Positions 9,707 through 20,276 of a stretch of DNA of 64,000 nt are shown here, piece by piece. Where the stretch lies: positions 1 to 64,000 of the forward strand of contig DYGU01000007.1 of the NCBI GenBank assembly GCA_020724525.1. Reading direction: 5' to 3'. Made by a program: the position numbers and the translations under genes. Under the pieces are notes generated by a model. The model searched no databases, was not told the origin of the DNA, and saw only the letters and a list, made by a program, of their open reading frames with translations. The number at the start of each line of letters is the position of its first letter. The stretch's first letter is position 1. The stretch is from Dehalococcoides mccartyi. GTDB taxonomy: Bacteria > Chloroflexota > Dehalococcoidia > GIF9 > DYGU01.

Positions 9707-11494
9707 TTAAGGTACAGTAACACTCTTAGCCAGATTGACCGGGAAATCAATAGCGCAGCCACGCTCTTTGGCGGCATAGTAGGCGAGCAGTTGCAAGATA
9801 GTAATGTTAGTTAGTGGCGATACCAAAGGTTCAACTCTGGGAGTAAAAAGGACCTCATCGGCAATCTGCTCAATATTCTTATCTCCCTCCTCAGCTATGG
9901 CTATCACTGGTGAGCTCCGGGCTTTTATTTCTTTAATAGAAGTAAGCAAGGACTGGTAAGTTTCATCTGGAGTGGCAATAGCAACGACTGGCGTATTTTC
10001 ACGGAGGAGAGCAAAAGGACCATGCTTGAGTTCTCCAGCAGGATAGGCGTCGGCATGGATGTAGGCTATTTCCTTAAACTTTAACGCCCCTTCCAGGACT
10101 ACCGGGTAGTTGATACCACGAGCGATGAGAAAGAGGTCACTGTATTTGGTCAGGAGGGTGGCTATTGGGTTGAGACAATCTGCCTCATCGAGAATTTGCT
10201 TGACTCTTATAGCTACCGTCCGTAGCTCAGTCAATACTTTGTCTCTCGTGTAGCTATCTACTGAGGCTACAGTTAGGGCTATCAAGTAACCGATAATTAG
10301 CTGGGCGGCGAAGCTTTTGGTAGCGGCGACACTTATTTCCGGTCCAGCACGGATATAAAGGATATGATCGGCAAGACGAGTGACAGTACTGCCAATGACA
10401 TTGGTTATAGCTATGGTTTTGGCTCCCTGCTCTTTAGCTTTCTTGAGGGCTTTAAGGGTATCGGCGGTTTCACCAGACTGGGTAATGCCAATCACCCAGG
10501 TCCCGTCTTTTACTCCAGAGGAGTGAATGAATTCAGAGGCAATTTGACTCTTTATATTCTGATATCCCAACTTGTCGAAGATATATCCGTAGACCAGGCT
10601 GGCGTAAAAAGAACTACCACAACCCAAGCAAAGAATATTGGGCTCCGTGTCATCCCTGGGGATGTCCAAGCCAGTTATAGTCCCGGTTTCAGGGACATAG
10701 GTAGCTAAGGTCTGGCGGATAGCCTGGGGCTGTTCATGGATTTCCTTGAGCATAAAGTGCTCATAGCCAGCTTTCTTGGCTTCTTCAAGCCTCCATGGAA
10801 TTACCTGCCAGTTTCTAATAGCCGGCTGACCCCGATGGGTTATCTTGACCTCTTCAGAGGTAATAAAGGCTATATCATCGTCTTCCAGGTAAATCACCCG
10901 GTCAGTATAGTCAAGGAGTGCTGGAATATCAGAAGCTACAAAATTTTCTTTATCTCCGAGCCCAACTACTATCGGGTTTTCTTTCCGGGCGACAATCAAC
11001 TCACGGGAAACAGTACCAAGGACAGCGATGGCGAAGGAGCCGGAAAGATGGTTCACAGCTTGGCTTACAGCTTCGGGTAAACCTCTGCGGTAGTATTTTT
11101 CAATAAGGTGAGGGATGACTTCGGTATCAGTTTCAGACAAGAACAAGTGCCCTTCCTCAATTAGCCTCCTTTTTAGGTCCAGGTAGTTTTCAATTATGCC
11201 ATTGTGGACTACGGCAATCCTTCGGTGACAGTCCAGATGGGGGTGGGCATTTATGGGGGAAGGCTCACCGTGGGTAGCCCAGCGAGTGTGACCAATGCCC
11301 GTCTTACCATCGAGCTGGGGTAGCTTCTTCTCCAGTTCAACTATTCGCCCTTTGTCTTTAAAGAGGTGGAGCTCTCCATTTTTAATGGTAGCTATGCCAC
11401 AAGAATCATATCCTCGATACTCCAGTCTCTTTAAAGACTTAAGCAGAATAGGTTGAGCTTGCTTATAACCAATATAGCCAACAATTCCGCACAT
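9707..11494 (-). CDS. glmS: Glutamine--fructose-6-phosphate aminotransferase
   Basis: MCGIVGYIG, two SIS domains, C-terminal LAKSVTV. Confidence 0.97.
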   Translation of the reverse strand: MCGIVGYIGYKQAQPILLKSLKRLEYRGYDSCGIATIKNGELHLFKDKGRIVELEKKLPQLDGKTGIGHTRWATHGEPSPINAHPHLDCHRRIAVVHNGIIENYLDLKRRLIEEGHLFLSETDTEVIPHLIEKYYRRGLPEAVSQAVNHLSGSFAIAVLGTVSRELIVARKENPIVVGLGDKENFVASDIPALLDYTDRVIYLEDDDIAFITSEEVKITHRGQPAIRNWQVIPWRLEEAKKAGYEHFMLKEIHEQPQAIRQTLATYVPETGTITGLDIPRDDTEPNILCLGCGSSFYASLVYGYIFDKLGYQNIKSQIASEFIHSSGVKDGTWVIGITQSGETADTLKALKKAKEQGAKTIAITNVIGSTVTRLADHILYIRAGPEISVAATKSFAAQLIIGYLIALTVASVDSYTRDKVLTELRTVAIRVKQILDEADCLNPIATLLTKYSDLFLIARGINYPVVLEGALKFKEIAYIHADAYPAGELKHGPFALLRENTPVVAIATPDETYQSLLTSIKEIKARSSPVIAIAEEGDKNIEQIADEVLFTPRVEPLVSPLTNITILQLLAYYAAKERGCAIDFPVNLAKSVTVP

Positions 11495-12678
11495 TAAAAT
11501 ACCAAGCTCCCTCCAGGAATATCTTCGGTGATTATTTTCATCCCTTTTATCCGAGTGCCAACACCGAGAGAAATTCCGGCATAGATGACTATATTGTCTT
11601 CCAGTCCGCAGTAGTCGCCTATCAAGGCACCTAATTTGACCCGGTGACTTTCTCCACTTATTGTTACAGTAATCTCCCGGCTCCGGGTAATAAAGCCATT
11701 ACCTATGGTGCTTCCTGGGGCAATGATGGAGTCCTGGATATTACAGTTAGAGCCAATGGTTACCTGATTACCAATAACACTATTCTTAATCTGGCAGAAA
11801 GGCGAGATGATTACGTTATCGCCGATGCTGGTGAAGGGAAAGATGCAAGTGCTTGGTCCAATTTCACAGTTATCACCGATAGCTATAGGACCAGCAAGAT
11901 AGCTATTGGCTCTGATAGTGGTTCCCTTTCCTATAGATGCTTTGCCTTTTATAGTAGTGCCGCCTTCGACAATGCCTCCAGTGCTGGCGGAAATTCTGGT
12001 TAACATCATTTCATTGAGAAGTAGAATATCCCAGGGGTAAACAGCATCAAGCCAGGTAGCTTTTGTTTCAAGAGCTGTGAAGTTATAGCCCTGGTCAATC
12101 ATTTTCTGGATGGCTTGAGGCAGGTTAGTTTCCTGTTCGGTGAAGGGAAATATGTCACGATTAAGGGCGTAAATACCCGTATTTACTAAGTAACCTATCT
12201 TTGCTTCTGGTTTCTCTACAATCCTGGTTACCTTACCTTGTTCTACTATTACCACTCCATATTGGGATACGTTTTCCTGACTTTTGACCACAATAGTATT
12301 GGTTGGTGTGGTGAGGAGGGGGAGAATAGTATCGACTTCGATGATGTTGTCACCGGGGAGGACTAAAAAACAGGGGTTAGCCATATCTCTGGCTTGCTTC
12401 AAGGCATCAGCAGTGCCTATTTGGGTCTTCTGGATAATATACTTAATATCGACACCAAAATTTTTACCTGAACCGAAGCAGTCTTGTATTTCTCCCTTTC
12501 GGTAGCCGATGACCATAATTACATTTCGTACACCAGCTTGGGCTAAGGCTTCAACTATATAAAGCAGGATAGGCTTATTGGCAATGGGGAGCATAACCTT
12601 GGGTCTGAGGCTGGTGAAGGGTCTCAACCGTTGTCCTTCCCCGGCGGCTAAAATTATGGCTTGGTCTATTCTTTCCAT
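11494..12678 (-). CDS. Bifunctional sugar-1-phosphate nucleotidylyltransferase/acetyltransferase (GlmU-like)
   Basis: AIILAAGEGQRLRPFTSLRPKVMLP plus C-terminal left-handed beta-helix hexapeptides. Confidence 0.85.
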   Translation of the reverse strand: MERIDQAIILAAGEGQRLRPFTSLRPKVMLPIANKPILLYIVEALAQAGVRNVIMVIGYRKGEIQDCFGSGKNFGVDIKYIIQKTQIGTADALKQARDMANPCFLVLPGDNIIEVDTILPLLTTPTNTIVVKSQENVSQYGVVIVEQGKVTRIVEKPEAKIGYLVNTGIYALNRDIFPFTEQETNLPQAIQKMIDQGYNFTALETKATWLDAVYPWDILLLNEMMLTRISASTGGIVEGGTTIKGKASIGKGTTIRANSYLAGPIAIGDNCEIGPSTCIFPFTSIGDNVIISPFCQIKNSVIGNQVTIGSNCNIQDSIIAPGSTIGNGFITRSREITVTISGESHRVKLGALIGDYCGLEDNIVIYAGISLGVGTRIKGMKIITEDIPGGSLVF

Positions 12679-12687
12679 CTCATCCTT

Positions 12688-13890
12688 TCAAAATATTCTT
12701 GAGCTGGGTGATATTACCCCACTGACTATGGCTCCGGGACCGATAAAGCTATCGTTACCGATGACAGTGCCGGCGTTAATAGAAGCATTGATTCCGGTCT
12801 GGACTCTGTCGCCAATTATAGCCCCTAACTTCCGTCTGCCGGTATCTATATCCATCACCTTTATGCTTTTGCCGTCAAAACGGAGATTGGCGATTTTAGT
12901 GCCGGCACCAAAATTACACTCCTCACCAATAATGCTGTCGCCAATATAATTATGGTGAGGAATTTTGGTATTACTCATTATAATAGAATTTTTAATTTCT
13001 ACCATACTGCCGATATGGCAATTATCCCCGATAGTTGTGCTTGGACGAAGATAGCAGTAGGGTCCGATATAACACTGCTCACCGATAATGACTGGTCCTT
13101 CAATGTATGAGTTAGCTTTTATGTGAGCACCTTTGCCTATAGAGACCTCCCCTTTTATAGTTACATTGTCTTCTACTTCACCCAGATTTGCAGCTTTTAG
13201 GTCAGATAGGAATGACTCATTAGCTTCAAGTAAGTCCCAGGGGTAAGTCAGGTCAAGCCAGTAATTGATAAATTGATAGCCTATGGGGTAGCCCTGGTCT
13301 ATCAAATATTGCAAGGCATCGGTAAGTTCATACTCGCCGCGAGGTGATGGTGGGACATTTATAATGGCGGGAAAGATGTCTTGAGTAAGCATATATAGAC
13401 CAGTATTAACTAACCGTGAGGGTGGTTTTGGCACTTTTTCGTAGATTCGGCGGATTCTGTTACCCTTTAGTTCCACTACACCTAAATCAGCCGGATTATC
13501 TACCTCGGTTAAAGTCAGGGTAATCTTATCGGCAGCCATTAACTGACGAATATCTTCTGACTTAACTATGATATCACCATTGGCTACCAGAAATTTGCCA
13601 TCAATTCTGCCTTCAGCCCTTTCCACAGCATGCCCTGTGCCCAGTTGCTGCTTTTGAGTAATATATTCTATGCTCACTCCCCATTTAGCGCCATCATCAA
13701 AATAGTTACGGACAGTTTCCGCGTAATAGCCGACAACGAAAAGGAATTCAGTGATGCCGGCTTTTTTCATTTCCAGAAGCAGGTGCTCCAGAATGGGTTT
13801 ATTAGCCAAAGGTAGCATAACTTTAGGGCGGGTATAGGTAAGGGGATGCATCCTTTCCCCTTCACCAGCGGCTAAGATAACTGCTTTCAT
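12688..13890 (-). CDS. Bifunctional sugar-1-phosphate nucleotidylyltransferase/acetyltransferase (GlmU-like paralog)
   Basis: KAVILAAGEGERMHPLTYTRPKVMLP plus hexapeptide repeats; tandem paralog of the neighbour. Confidence 0.86.
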   Translation of the reverse strand: MKAVILAAGEGERMHPLTYTRPKVMLPLANKPILEHLLLEMKKAGITEFLFVVGYYAETVRNYFDDGAKWGVSIEYITQKQQLGTGHAVERAEGRIDGKFLVANGDIIVKSEDIRQLMAADKITLTLTEVDNPADLGVVELKGNRIRRIYEKVPKPPSRLVNTGLYMLTQDIFPAIINVPPSPRGEYELTDALQYLIDQGYPIGYQFINYWLDLTYPWDLLEANESFLSDLKAANLGEVEDNVTIKGEVSIGKGAHIKANSYIEGPVIIGEQCYIGPYCYLRPSTTIGDNCHIGSMVEIKNSIIMSNTKIPHHNYIGDSIIGEECNFGAGTKIANLRFDGKSIKVMDIDTGRRKLGAIIGDRVQTGINASINAGTVIGNDSFIGPGAIVSGVISPSSRIF

Positions 13891-14040
13891 TTCCCCCGCT
13901 AAGTCTATATTTTGGCTTCATTATATAATAAAATAACCCTGAGCAACATGTAGGGCGAGGCGACCTTAAAAGGTTGCCTTTACAACTCCCCATCTCTTAT
14001 CTATAATGGCACAGTTTGTGCAAGGGAAGGGTCGGGCAGA

Positions 14041-15552
14041 ATGACTCTGGGTAGTACTCCTAATCGGCAACTTATTGAGAATATTTTAGCTCCCGTAGCT
14101 TCTTTCCTTAAGGAGCAGAACGGTCAGGCGTATCTCGTTGGTGGCTTTGTCCGGGACTGGCTTCTGGGGAAGGATACCGCGGACATAGATGTTGCTATAG
14201 CAGGTGATGTCCTAAAGACAGGCCGGAAAGTAGCCGCTGCGGTCCAGGGCAAATATATGGTGCTGGACAAGACAAATCGAGTAGTCAGAATAATAGTAGA
14301 CAGAGACAGAGAGATAAAGCGGTGGCAAATAGATTTTTCGCCCTTCGCTGTTAGCATTGAGGAAGATTTGAGGCGGCGGGACTTCACTATAAATGCCATA
14401 GCCATTGACTTAGACGAGTTCATTCAGAAGGGCAAGGAAGTCAGGCTTATTGACCCTTTTGGTGGTGAACGGGACTTAAAGAAGGGATTGGTGCGAGCGG
14501 TTAATGGGCAGGTATTTGAAGCTGACCCGGTCAGGCTATTGCGGGCAGTACGCCTGGCAGCCGAGTATGATTTTAAGATTGAGGAGAACACGGAAGATTT
14601 AATCCGAGGCTATTGCCAGCTAATTGGTAATATGCCCGGGGAACGGATTAGAGAGGAGTTATTGAGGTTGTTGGCTTTGCCTGCTGCTGGCAATTTTATT
14701 GGCTATCTGGACAAATTGGGTTTGCTTTTGGCACTGTTTCCAGAATTAGCCGAAAGTAAAGGAGTAAAACAACCCAGGGAGCATTTCTGGGATGTTTTTG
14801 ATCACTCCGTAGAGACAGTGGCTGCTGCAGAATATTTATTAAAGGAAAGGGACTGGCGCTATGTTGACGAGGACTTATTAACAACAGCTCCGTGGTCGAA
14901 AGTGATCAAAGAGCATTTTGCTCAGGAGGTTTCCAAAGGTAGCAACCGGAGAATGATGCTCAAGTTAGCTGGACTGCTTCATGATGTGGCTAAGCCAAAA
15001 ACAAAAACGGTGGCTGATAACGGGAAAGTGCATTTTTTGGGGCATGCTAAGGAAGGAGCGGCTATAGCTGTAACTATTCTGGAGAGGATGCGTTTTAGCA
15101 GTAAAGAAATTAAATTGGTGGAGACCCTAATCTATCATCATCTCCGTCCGGCTCAGATGACAGATAAGGAATTGCCGACCCACCGGGCTATCTACCGTTA
15201 CTTCCGGGATACGGGAGGTGCTGGCATTGATGTTTTATTCCTGGCTTTAGCTGACTACTTGGCTACCCGCGGATCTGAGGTCGACCTTGAGGAGTGGCGC
15301 CATCATTGCCAACTGATTAATTATATTCTTGGAGAGCATTTTAAAGAGAGGGAAGCGCCGCCACCTCGGCTTATTACGGGGCATGATTTAATGAATATTT
15401 TTGGCTTAACTCCGGGAAGAGAGATTGGTAAACTGCTGGAAATAGTAGGGGAAGCCCAAGCTGCCGGGGAGGTGACTAATCGGGAAGAGGCCTTAGCTTT
15501 AGTAGAAAGACTGCTTCACTGCGCTCGCAATAAGAACCGGACAATTGCTTAA
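14041..15552 (+). CDS. CCA tRNA nucleotidyltransferase / poly(A) polymerase family with HD domain
   Basis: YLVGGFVRDWLLGKDTADIDVAI, RRDFTINAIAIDL, HD motif LLHDVAKPKT. Confidence 0.88.
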   Translation: MTLGSTPNRQLIENILAPVASFLKEQNGQAYLVGGFVRDWLLGKDTADIDVAIAGDVLKTGRKVAAAVQGKYMVLDKTNRVVRIIVDRDREIKRWQIDFSPFAVSIEEDLRRRDFTINAIAIDLDEFIQKGKEVRLIDPFGGERDLKKGLVRAVNGQVFEADPVRLLRAVRLAAEYDFKIEENTEDLIRGYCQLIGNMPGERIREELLRLLALPAAGNFIGYLDKLGLLLALFPELAESKGVKQPREHFWDVFDHSVETVAAAEYLLKERDWRYVDEDLLTTAPWSKVIKEHFAQEVSKGSNRRMMLKLAGLLHDVAKPKTKTVADNGKVHFLGHAKEGAAIAVTILERMRFSSKEIKLVETLIYHHLRPAQMTDKELPTHRAIYRYFRDTGGAGIDVLFLALADYLATRGSEVDLEEWRHHCQLINYILGEHFKEREAPPPRLITGHDLMNIFGLTPGREIGKLLEIVGEAQAAGEVTNREEALALVERLLHCARNKNRTIA

Positions 15553-15609
15553 CAATCTTAATCCTCCTCCCCCTTGACGGGAGAGGATAGAGGTGAGGGC
15601 GAACAACTA

Positions 15610-15950
15610 ATGAGAAAAATAAGAAATTTAGCCAAGAATCTTAGAAGACGACCTACTGATGCGGAAAATTATCTCTGGAGATTTTTAAGAGGTAGGCAGC
15701 TGGCAGGTTTAAATTTCGGCGGCAAGAACCAATAGGTAGATACATCGTGGATTTTGTAAATTATGAGAGAAAATTGGTGATAGAATTAGATGGTGGACAA
15801 CACAGTGTTTACAAGGAAAAAGATAAAGAAAGGGATGAGTGGTTAAAAAGTCAAGGATATGAAGTGTTGAGATTTTGGGATAATGAGATCTTGAAGAATA
15901 AAGAAGTTGTGTTAGAAATCGTGAGGGGAAAACTTTTGACCCCTCACCCC
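15610..15950 (+). pseudogene. DUF559-type endonuclease-like protein, frameshifted
   Basis: MRKIRNLAKNLRRRPTDAENYLWRFLRGRQLAGLNF in frame 1; the family continues in another frame as IGRYIVDFVNYERKLVIELDGGQHS after a 1-nt shift near 15715. Confidence 0.75.
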
Positions 15951-16006
15951 AACCCTCTCCCACAAAGGGAGAGGATAAAAACAGATTACCAGGCTGCGCT
16001 CGTAAC

Positions 16007-16112
16007 AGAGATTGCCACGCCTTCTACACCCAGCCGAATCTTTGATTCGGCTGGGAACCCGGGGTCCCCACAAAATCTATGATTTTGTGGGATGTTTTCG
16101 GTTCGCAATGAC
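16007..16112. repeat. Dispersed double-hairpin repeat, copy 1
   Basis: GAGATTGCCACG...CCCAGCCGAATC/GATTCGGCTGGG...CCCCACAAAATC/GATTTTGTGGG...CGCAATGAC; second copy at 40288-40393. Confidence 0.85.
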
Positions 16113-16138
16113 ACAAAGACGAGTTTAGGGAAAATCCA

Positions 16139-17437
16139 ATGAGGCGGAATATTTATTTATTAATTTTTATTTTGCTCTTTTTTGGTTTTGCCCTGTGGAC
16201 GATAATGCCTCTGGACAGGGAGGTGCTGGGCAGAAAGGGCTTACTTTTGGGACTTGACCTCAAGGGTGGCAGCCATCTAGTCTATGAGGCTGACCTGACT
16301 AAAAAAGATCCAGCCCAGACGGATACTGAGGTTATGGAGGGGGTTAAGCAGAAAATTGAGCGACGGGTTAATGCCTATGGGGTTACCGAGCCAATAATCC
16401 AGCGTCAGGGGACTGACCGGATTCTGGTCCAGCTTCCCGGGGTAAAGGATATTGATGAGGCTATCAAGCTCATTGGACAAACAGCTCAGCTCGATTTTCG
16501 GGAACACGAGCCGGGTGATAAGGGTGAGCCAGAATGGGTTATTGCTAAGGGTATTGGGGAGGGTGGAAAGGAAAGGGAGCTGACGGGTAAATATTTTAAA
16601 CCTAATGCAACGGTAGTTTTAGACCCGCGGACTAATGAACCGCAGATAGCCTTTGAATGGAATCCGGAAGGGGCAGTCCTTTTTGAGCAAGTCACCAAGA
16701 GAAATCTGAATAAGCCCCTGGGAATTTTTCTGGACAATGAGCTTATTTCGGCACCTATAGTCAAGGCGGTAATTAAAGAAAAGGGAATTATTGAGGGGTT
16801 GACTATTGAGGAAGCCCGAAGGTTGGCTATTCAACTCAATTCTGGTGCCCTTGATGTGCCGTTGAAAATAATCCAGCAGATGGATGTAGATGCTACGCTG
16901 GGGGCTGATTCTATTAAGAAGAGTTTGTTAGCCGGGAAGATTGGGTTAGCTCTGGTAATGCTTTTTATGCTCACTTATTATCGGGTGCCTGGATTTATTG
17001 CCTGTCTGGCTCTGGGGATTTACGGGGGCTTAGTGCTAACTACTTTTAAATTAATTCCGGTGGTGTTGACTTTACCTGGTATTGCTGGTTTTATTGTATC
17101 TTTGGGTATGGCGGTGGATGCTAATGTGCTTATTTTTGAGAGGCTAAAAGAAGAGTTAAGAGTTGGGCGTCCCCTGGAAGCTGCCGTAGAAGAAGGTTTT
17201 CGGCGAGCCTGGACAGCTATCCGGGATAGTAATATCACGACCTTTATTGCCTGCGCTGTCCTTTACTGGCTTGGCGGTACTTTTGGTGCCTTTATGGTCC
17301 GGGGGTTCGCCATTACTTTGTTTATCGGTGTTGCTTTAAGTATGTTTACGGCTATTACTGTCAGCCGCACTTTTCTTCGTATATTAGCCGGTAGCCATTG
17401 GGTAACCAGTCCAGCCGCTTATGGAGTGTTGAAATGA
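16139..17437 (+). CDS. secD: Protein translocase subunit SecD
   Basis: LGLDLKGGSHLVYEAD; AVDANVLIFERLKEEL. Confidence 0.96.
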   Translation: MRRNIYLLIFILLFFGFALWTIMPLDREVLGRKGLLLGLDLKGGSHLVYEADLTKKDPAQTDTEVMEGVKQKIERRVNAYGVTEPIIQRQGTDRILVQLPGVKDIDEAIKLIGQTAQLDFREHEPGDKGEPEWVIAKGIGEGGKERELTGKYFKPNATVVLDPRTNEPQIAFEWNPEGAVLFEQVTKRNLNKPLGIFLDNELISAPIVKAVIKEKGIIEGLTIEEARRLAIQLNSGALDVPLKIIQQMDVDATLGADSIKKSLLAGKIGLALVMLFMLTYYRVPGFIACLALGIYGGLVLTTFKLIPVVLTLPGIAGFIVSLGMAVDANVLIFERLKEELRVGRPLEAAVEEGFRRAWTAIRDSNITTFIACAVLYWLGGTFGAFMVRGFAITLFIGVALSMFTAITVSRTFLRILAGSHWVTSPAAYGVLK

Positions 17438-18351
17438 TGGATATAGTGGGTAAAAGGTTCTGGTTTTTTCTGATTTCAGTTTTGGTACTTGTCCCGGGCA
17501 TAGTCTCCCTAATTATCTTTGGGCTTAAGCCTGGGGTTGACTTTAGCAGTGGCACAGCTATGACTCTAAGCCTGGAAAAGCCCATGGAACTGGGTTTATT
17601 GCGTCAAGAATTCGCCAGGCTGGGCTATGACAAAGCTATGATTCAGCGTACCAAAGAGGAGGCTTTCTTTGTCCGGCTCCGGGAAATATCGCTTGAGGAA
17701 AGAGAAAAACTAATTGACGGTTTAGCCGAAAATACAGGGAGTAAAGTCACCGTCCTTGACTATTATAGTGTGTCTCCGATCATAGGTATGGAGACAGTCC
17801 GCAATGCAGCTATTGCCGTTATTATAGCTTCAATAGGTATTCTGCTTTATATTTCCTGGGCATTTCGCCGGATGCCTAAGCCGCTTCGCTGGGGCACCTG
17901 TGCCATTGTAGCTTTACTCCACGTTGTTGCGGTAATTATGGGAATTTTTTCTATTTTGGGCTGGGTCAGGGGAGTGGAGGTAGATGCTTTGTTTATTACC
18001 GGGGTGCTGGCGGTCGTCGGCTATAGTGTTAATAATATTGTAGTTGTTTTTGACCGCATTCGGGAGAACATAAGTAAGGGAATAAGCCGTAACTTTGAAG
18101 TAACGGTCAACTCAAGCATTCTGGAGACGCTGAGTCGGTCTTTAAATACCAGCCTAACAACTCTTCTGGTTATAGTAGCTCTGTATCTTTTTGGCGGGGT
18201 AACGATCCGATATTTTGTTTTAGTGCTTCTTATTGGTGTTGTTGCCGGGACTTACAGCTCACTATGCAACGCCGGGCAACTCCTGGTGGTATGGGAGAAG
18301 GGTGAGTGGGGTAGATTTGTTTCCTGGCTGCCATTTACTCGCCGAGGGTAA
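17434..18351 (+). CDS. secF: Protein translocase subunit SecF
   Basis: GLKPGVDFSSGTAM; GYSVNNIVVVFDRIREN; ATGA overlap with secD. Confidence 0.95.
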   Translation: MMDIVGKRFWFFLISVLVLVPGIVSLIIFGLKPGVDFSSGTAMTLSLEKPMELGLLRQEFARLGYDKAMIQRTKEEAFFVRLREISLEEREKLIDGLAENTGSKVTVLDYYSVSPIIGMETVRNAAIAVIIASIGILLYISWAFRRMPKPLRWGTCAIVALLHVVAVIMGIFSILGWVRGVEVDALFITGVLAVVGYSVNNIVVVFDRIRENISKGISRNFEVTVNSSILETLSRSLNTSLTTLLVIVALYLFGGVTIRYFVLVLLIGVVAGTYSSLCNAGQLLVVWEKGEWGRFVSWLPFTRRG

Positions 18352-18500
18352 GCTCCTCTCTCAACCTCTCTTTGGCTATTTCAAGAAGCCCTCCCTTTTC
18401 CTCAATAGCAAATTCTTTACCAAAAATTTTCCCTATTTTATTTGTTGCCTTCAAACCACTGCCAGTTAAAATTACCACATTAGTTTTGCTCTCCCCTACT
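18335..18500 (-). pseudogene. Possible threonine synthase C-terminal remnant
   Basis: Minus frame TNVVILTGSGLKATNKIGKIFG resembles the ThrC C-terminal 'VVVLTGxGLKD' segment; no upstream domain present. Confidence 0.4.
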
Positions 18501-18644
18501 AATGAAAAGGGCTTGATAAAGGTGGTAAAATTTATTAGCCAATTCAAGCTAACCTCCCAGCAAAGGGGGTGGGAATGGGATAAGTTGATTGGGCAAAATA
18601 AGGACGCTAAACCGTGACAACCAAATCCTTTTTGGAGGGAGATT

Positions 18645-20276
18645 ATGAATGGAATATTGTTCATAGTAGTGGCTGTGGCACTTTTTTACCTGAGTTATCG
18701 TTTTTATGCTAAATTCCTATCTGAAAAAATCTGGAAGTTAGACCCTAAGGCGGTTACCCCGGCTCACCAGTTCAATGATGGGTTCGAACATGTCCCATCC
18801 AGGACGTCCGTGGTTTGGGGACATCACTTCGCCTCGATAGCTGGTGCCGGTCCAATACTGGGTCCAATAATCGCTGCCATCTGGGGTTGGTTGCCCGGTC
18901 TGATTTGGATCGTACTCGGCACGGTATTCATGGGAGCGGTTAAGGATATCGGCGCGCTGGTGACTTCTCTCAGACACCAGGGCAGGGGAATTGCCGATTA
19001 CCTGAAAGATTTGATCGGGCCTAGGGCTACGCAACTATTTTACGCAGTGGTATTTTTTTTGTTGGTTTTAGTTGTCGCGGTATTTATCCACGTAATTGCC
19101 ACATTTATTTCAAAGTTCCCACACGCAGTGTGGTCCGTCTGGACTGAGATACCTTTGGCAATAGTCATAGGCTGCATAGCCTACTATAAATGGAGGGTGA
19201 ACCTGATCGCGTCAGCGCTTTTGGCAGTAGCGATAATGTATGCTTTTATTTGGGTGGGGGTTAAGTGGCCTCTACCTGTAACATACTGGGGTTGGGTAAT
19301 CATTCTGCTTGCTTATATACTCATCGCTGCTCGTTTGCCGGTCTGGCTCTTGGTTCAACCAAGGGATTACATCAATGGTATTCAACTGTTCATTGCCCTC
19401 GGAATCCTTACTATAGGAATATTTGCTTTGGGTGGGGCGGCACAGGTAGCTGCTCCGGCGATTAGGGTCGCGCCCCCGGGGGCACCACCAATCTGGCCAT
19501 TCGTGATGATAACCATTGCCTGCGGCGCTATGTCTGGATTTCATTCAATAGTAGGTAGTGGGACCACGCCCAAACAACTCGATAAAGAACCAGATGCCAA
19601 ACCCGTTGCCTATGGTGGGATGCTCGCTGAGGGTTGGCTCGCCGTAATAGCTCTGCTTACCGCGGTTGTGGGTTTGGGTGCAGCTGGCTATGCGAAATTT
19701 TATGATAAGTGGGGAGCTGCCGTTTGGCCAACGATATGGGCTGAAGGAGGCAAGACGTTTTTGGCACCTTTGGGAATACCCGCAGTGTATGCGACAGCAT
19801 TTATGACGGTAGTCGTGGTCAGTTTTGCCCTGACAACTTTAGATTCAGCGACGAGATTCACTCGAATAGTTGTCGCTGAAAGCGCCAGGACTTTTAACTG
19901 GCCTAAGATACTACAAGAAAGGACCCTTCCCTTACTCATCGGATTTGCAGTGGTCGTAGGACTGGTAGCCACAAAATATCAAATGGAACTCTGGCCGCTG
20001 TTTGGTTCCGCAAACCAAATTTTGGGTGGACTATCATTGCTGGCAGCTGCAGTTTTCCTATGGAAGCTTGGAAGAGGAAACTTATATTACATCATACCTT
20101 TCATCATAGCCATATTAACCTCGATGACAGCCATGGCTTACATGGTGGTAGCCACGTGGATTCCAAAAGGACAATGGGTTCTTGTCGTGATTGGCTCTGC
20201 GATTTTCTTATGTGCTCTAGGAGTAGTCATATTAGCTTATCAAACATGGAGGGCTAAAGCCAAGGGACCTGCTTAA
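18645..20276 (+). CDS. Carbon starvation CstA family transporter
   Basis: Polytopic; FEHVPSRTSVVWGHHFASIAGAGPILGPIIAAIWGW, GTTPKQL. Confidence 0.93.
   Translation: MNGILFIVVAVALFYLSYRFYAKFLSEKIWKLDPKAVTPAHQFNDGFEHVPSRTSVVWGHHFASIAGAGPILGPIIAAIWGWLPGLIWIVLGTVFMGAVKDIGALVTSLRHQGRGIADYLKDLIGPRATQLFYAVVFFLLVLVVAVFIHVIATFISKFPHAVWSVWTEIPLAIVIGCIAYYKWRVNLIASALLAVAIMYAFIWVGVKWPLPVTYWGWVIILLAYILIAARLPVWLLVQPRDYINGIQLFIALGILTIGIFALGGAAQVAAPAIRVAPPGAPPIWPFVMITIACGAMSGFHSIVGSGTTPKQLDKEPDAKPVAYGGMLAEGWLAVIALLTAVVGLGAAGYAKFYDKWGAAVWPTIWAEGGKTFLAPLGIPAVYATAFMTVVVVSFALTTLDSATRFTRIVVAESARTFNWPKILQERTLPLLIGFAVVVGLVATKYQMELWPLFGSANQILGGLSLLAAAVFLWKLGRGNLYYIIPFIIAILTSMTAMAYMVVATWIPKGQWVLVVIGSAIFLCALGVVILAYQTWRAKAKGPA

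Noticed and set aside
15709-15963. 84-aa minus ORF over the DUF559 region
   Set aside because: Antisense to the recognisable endonuclease frame; begins in repeat sequence.
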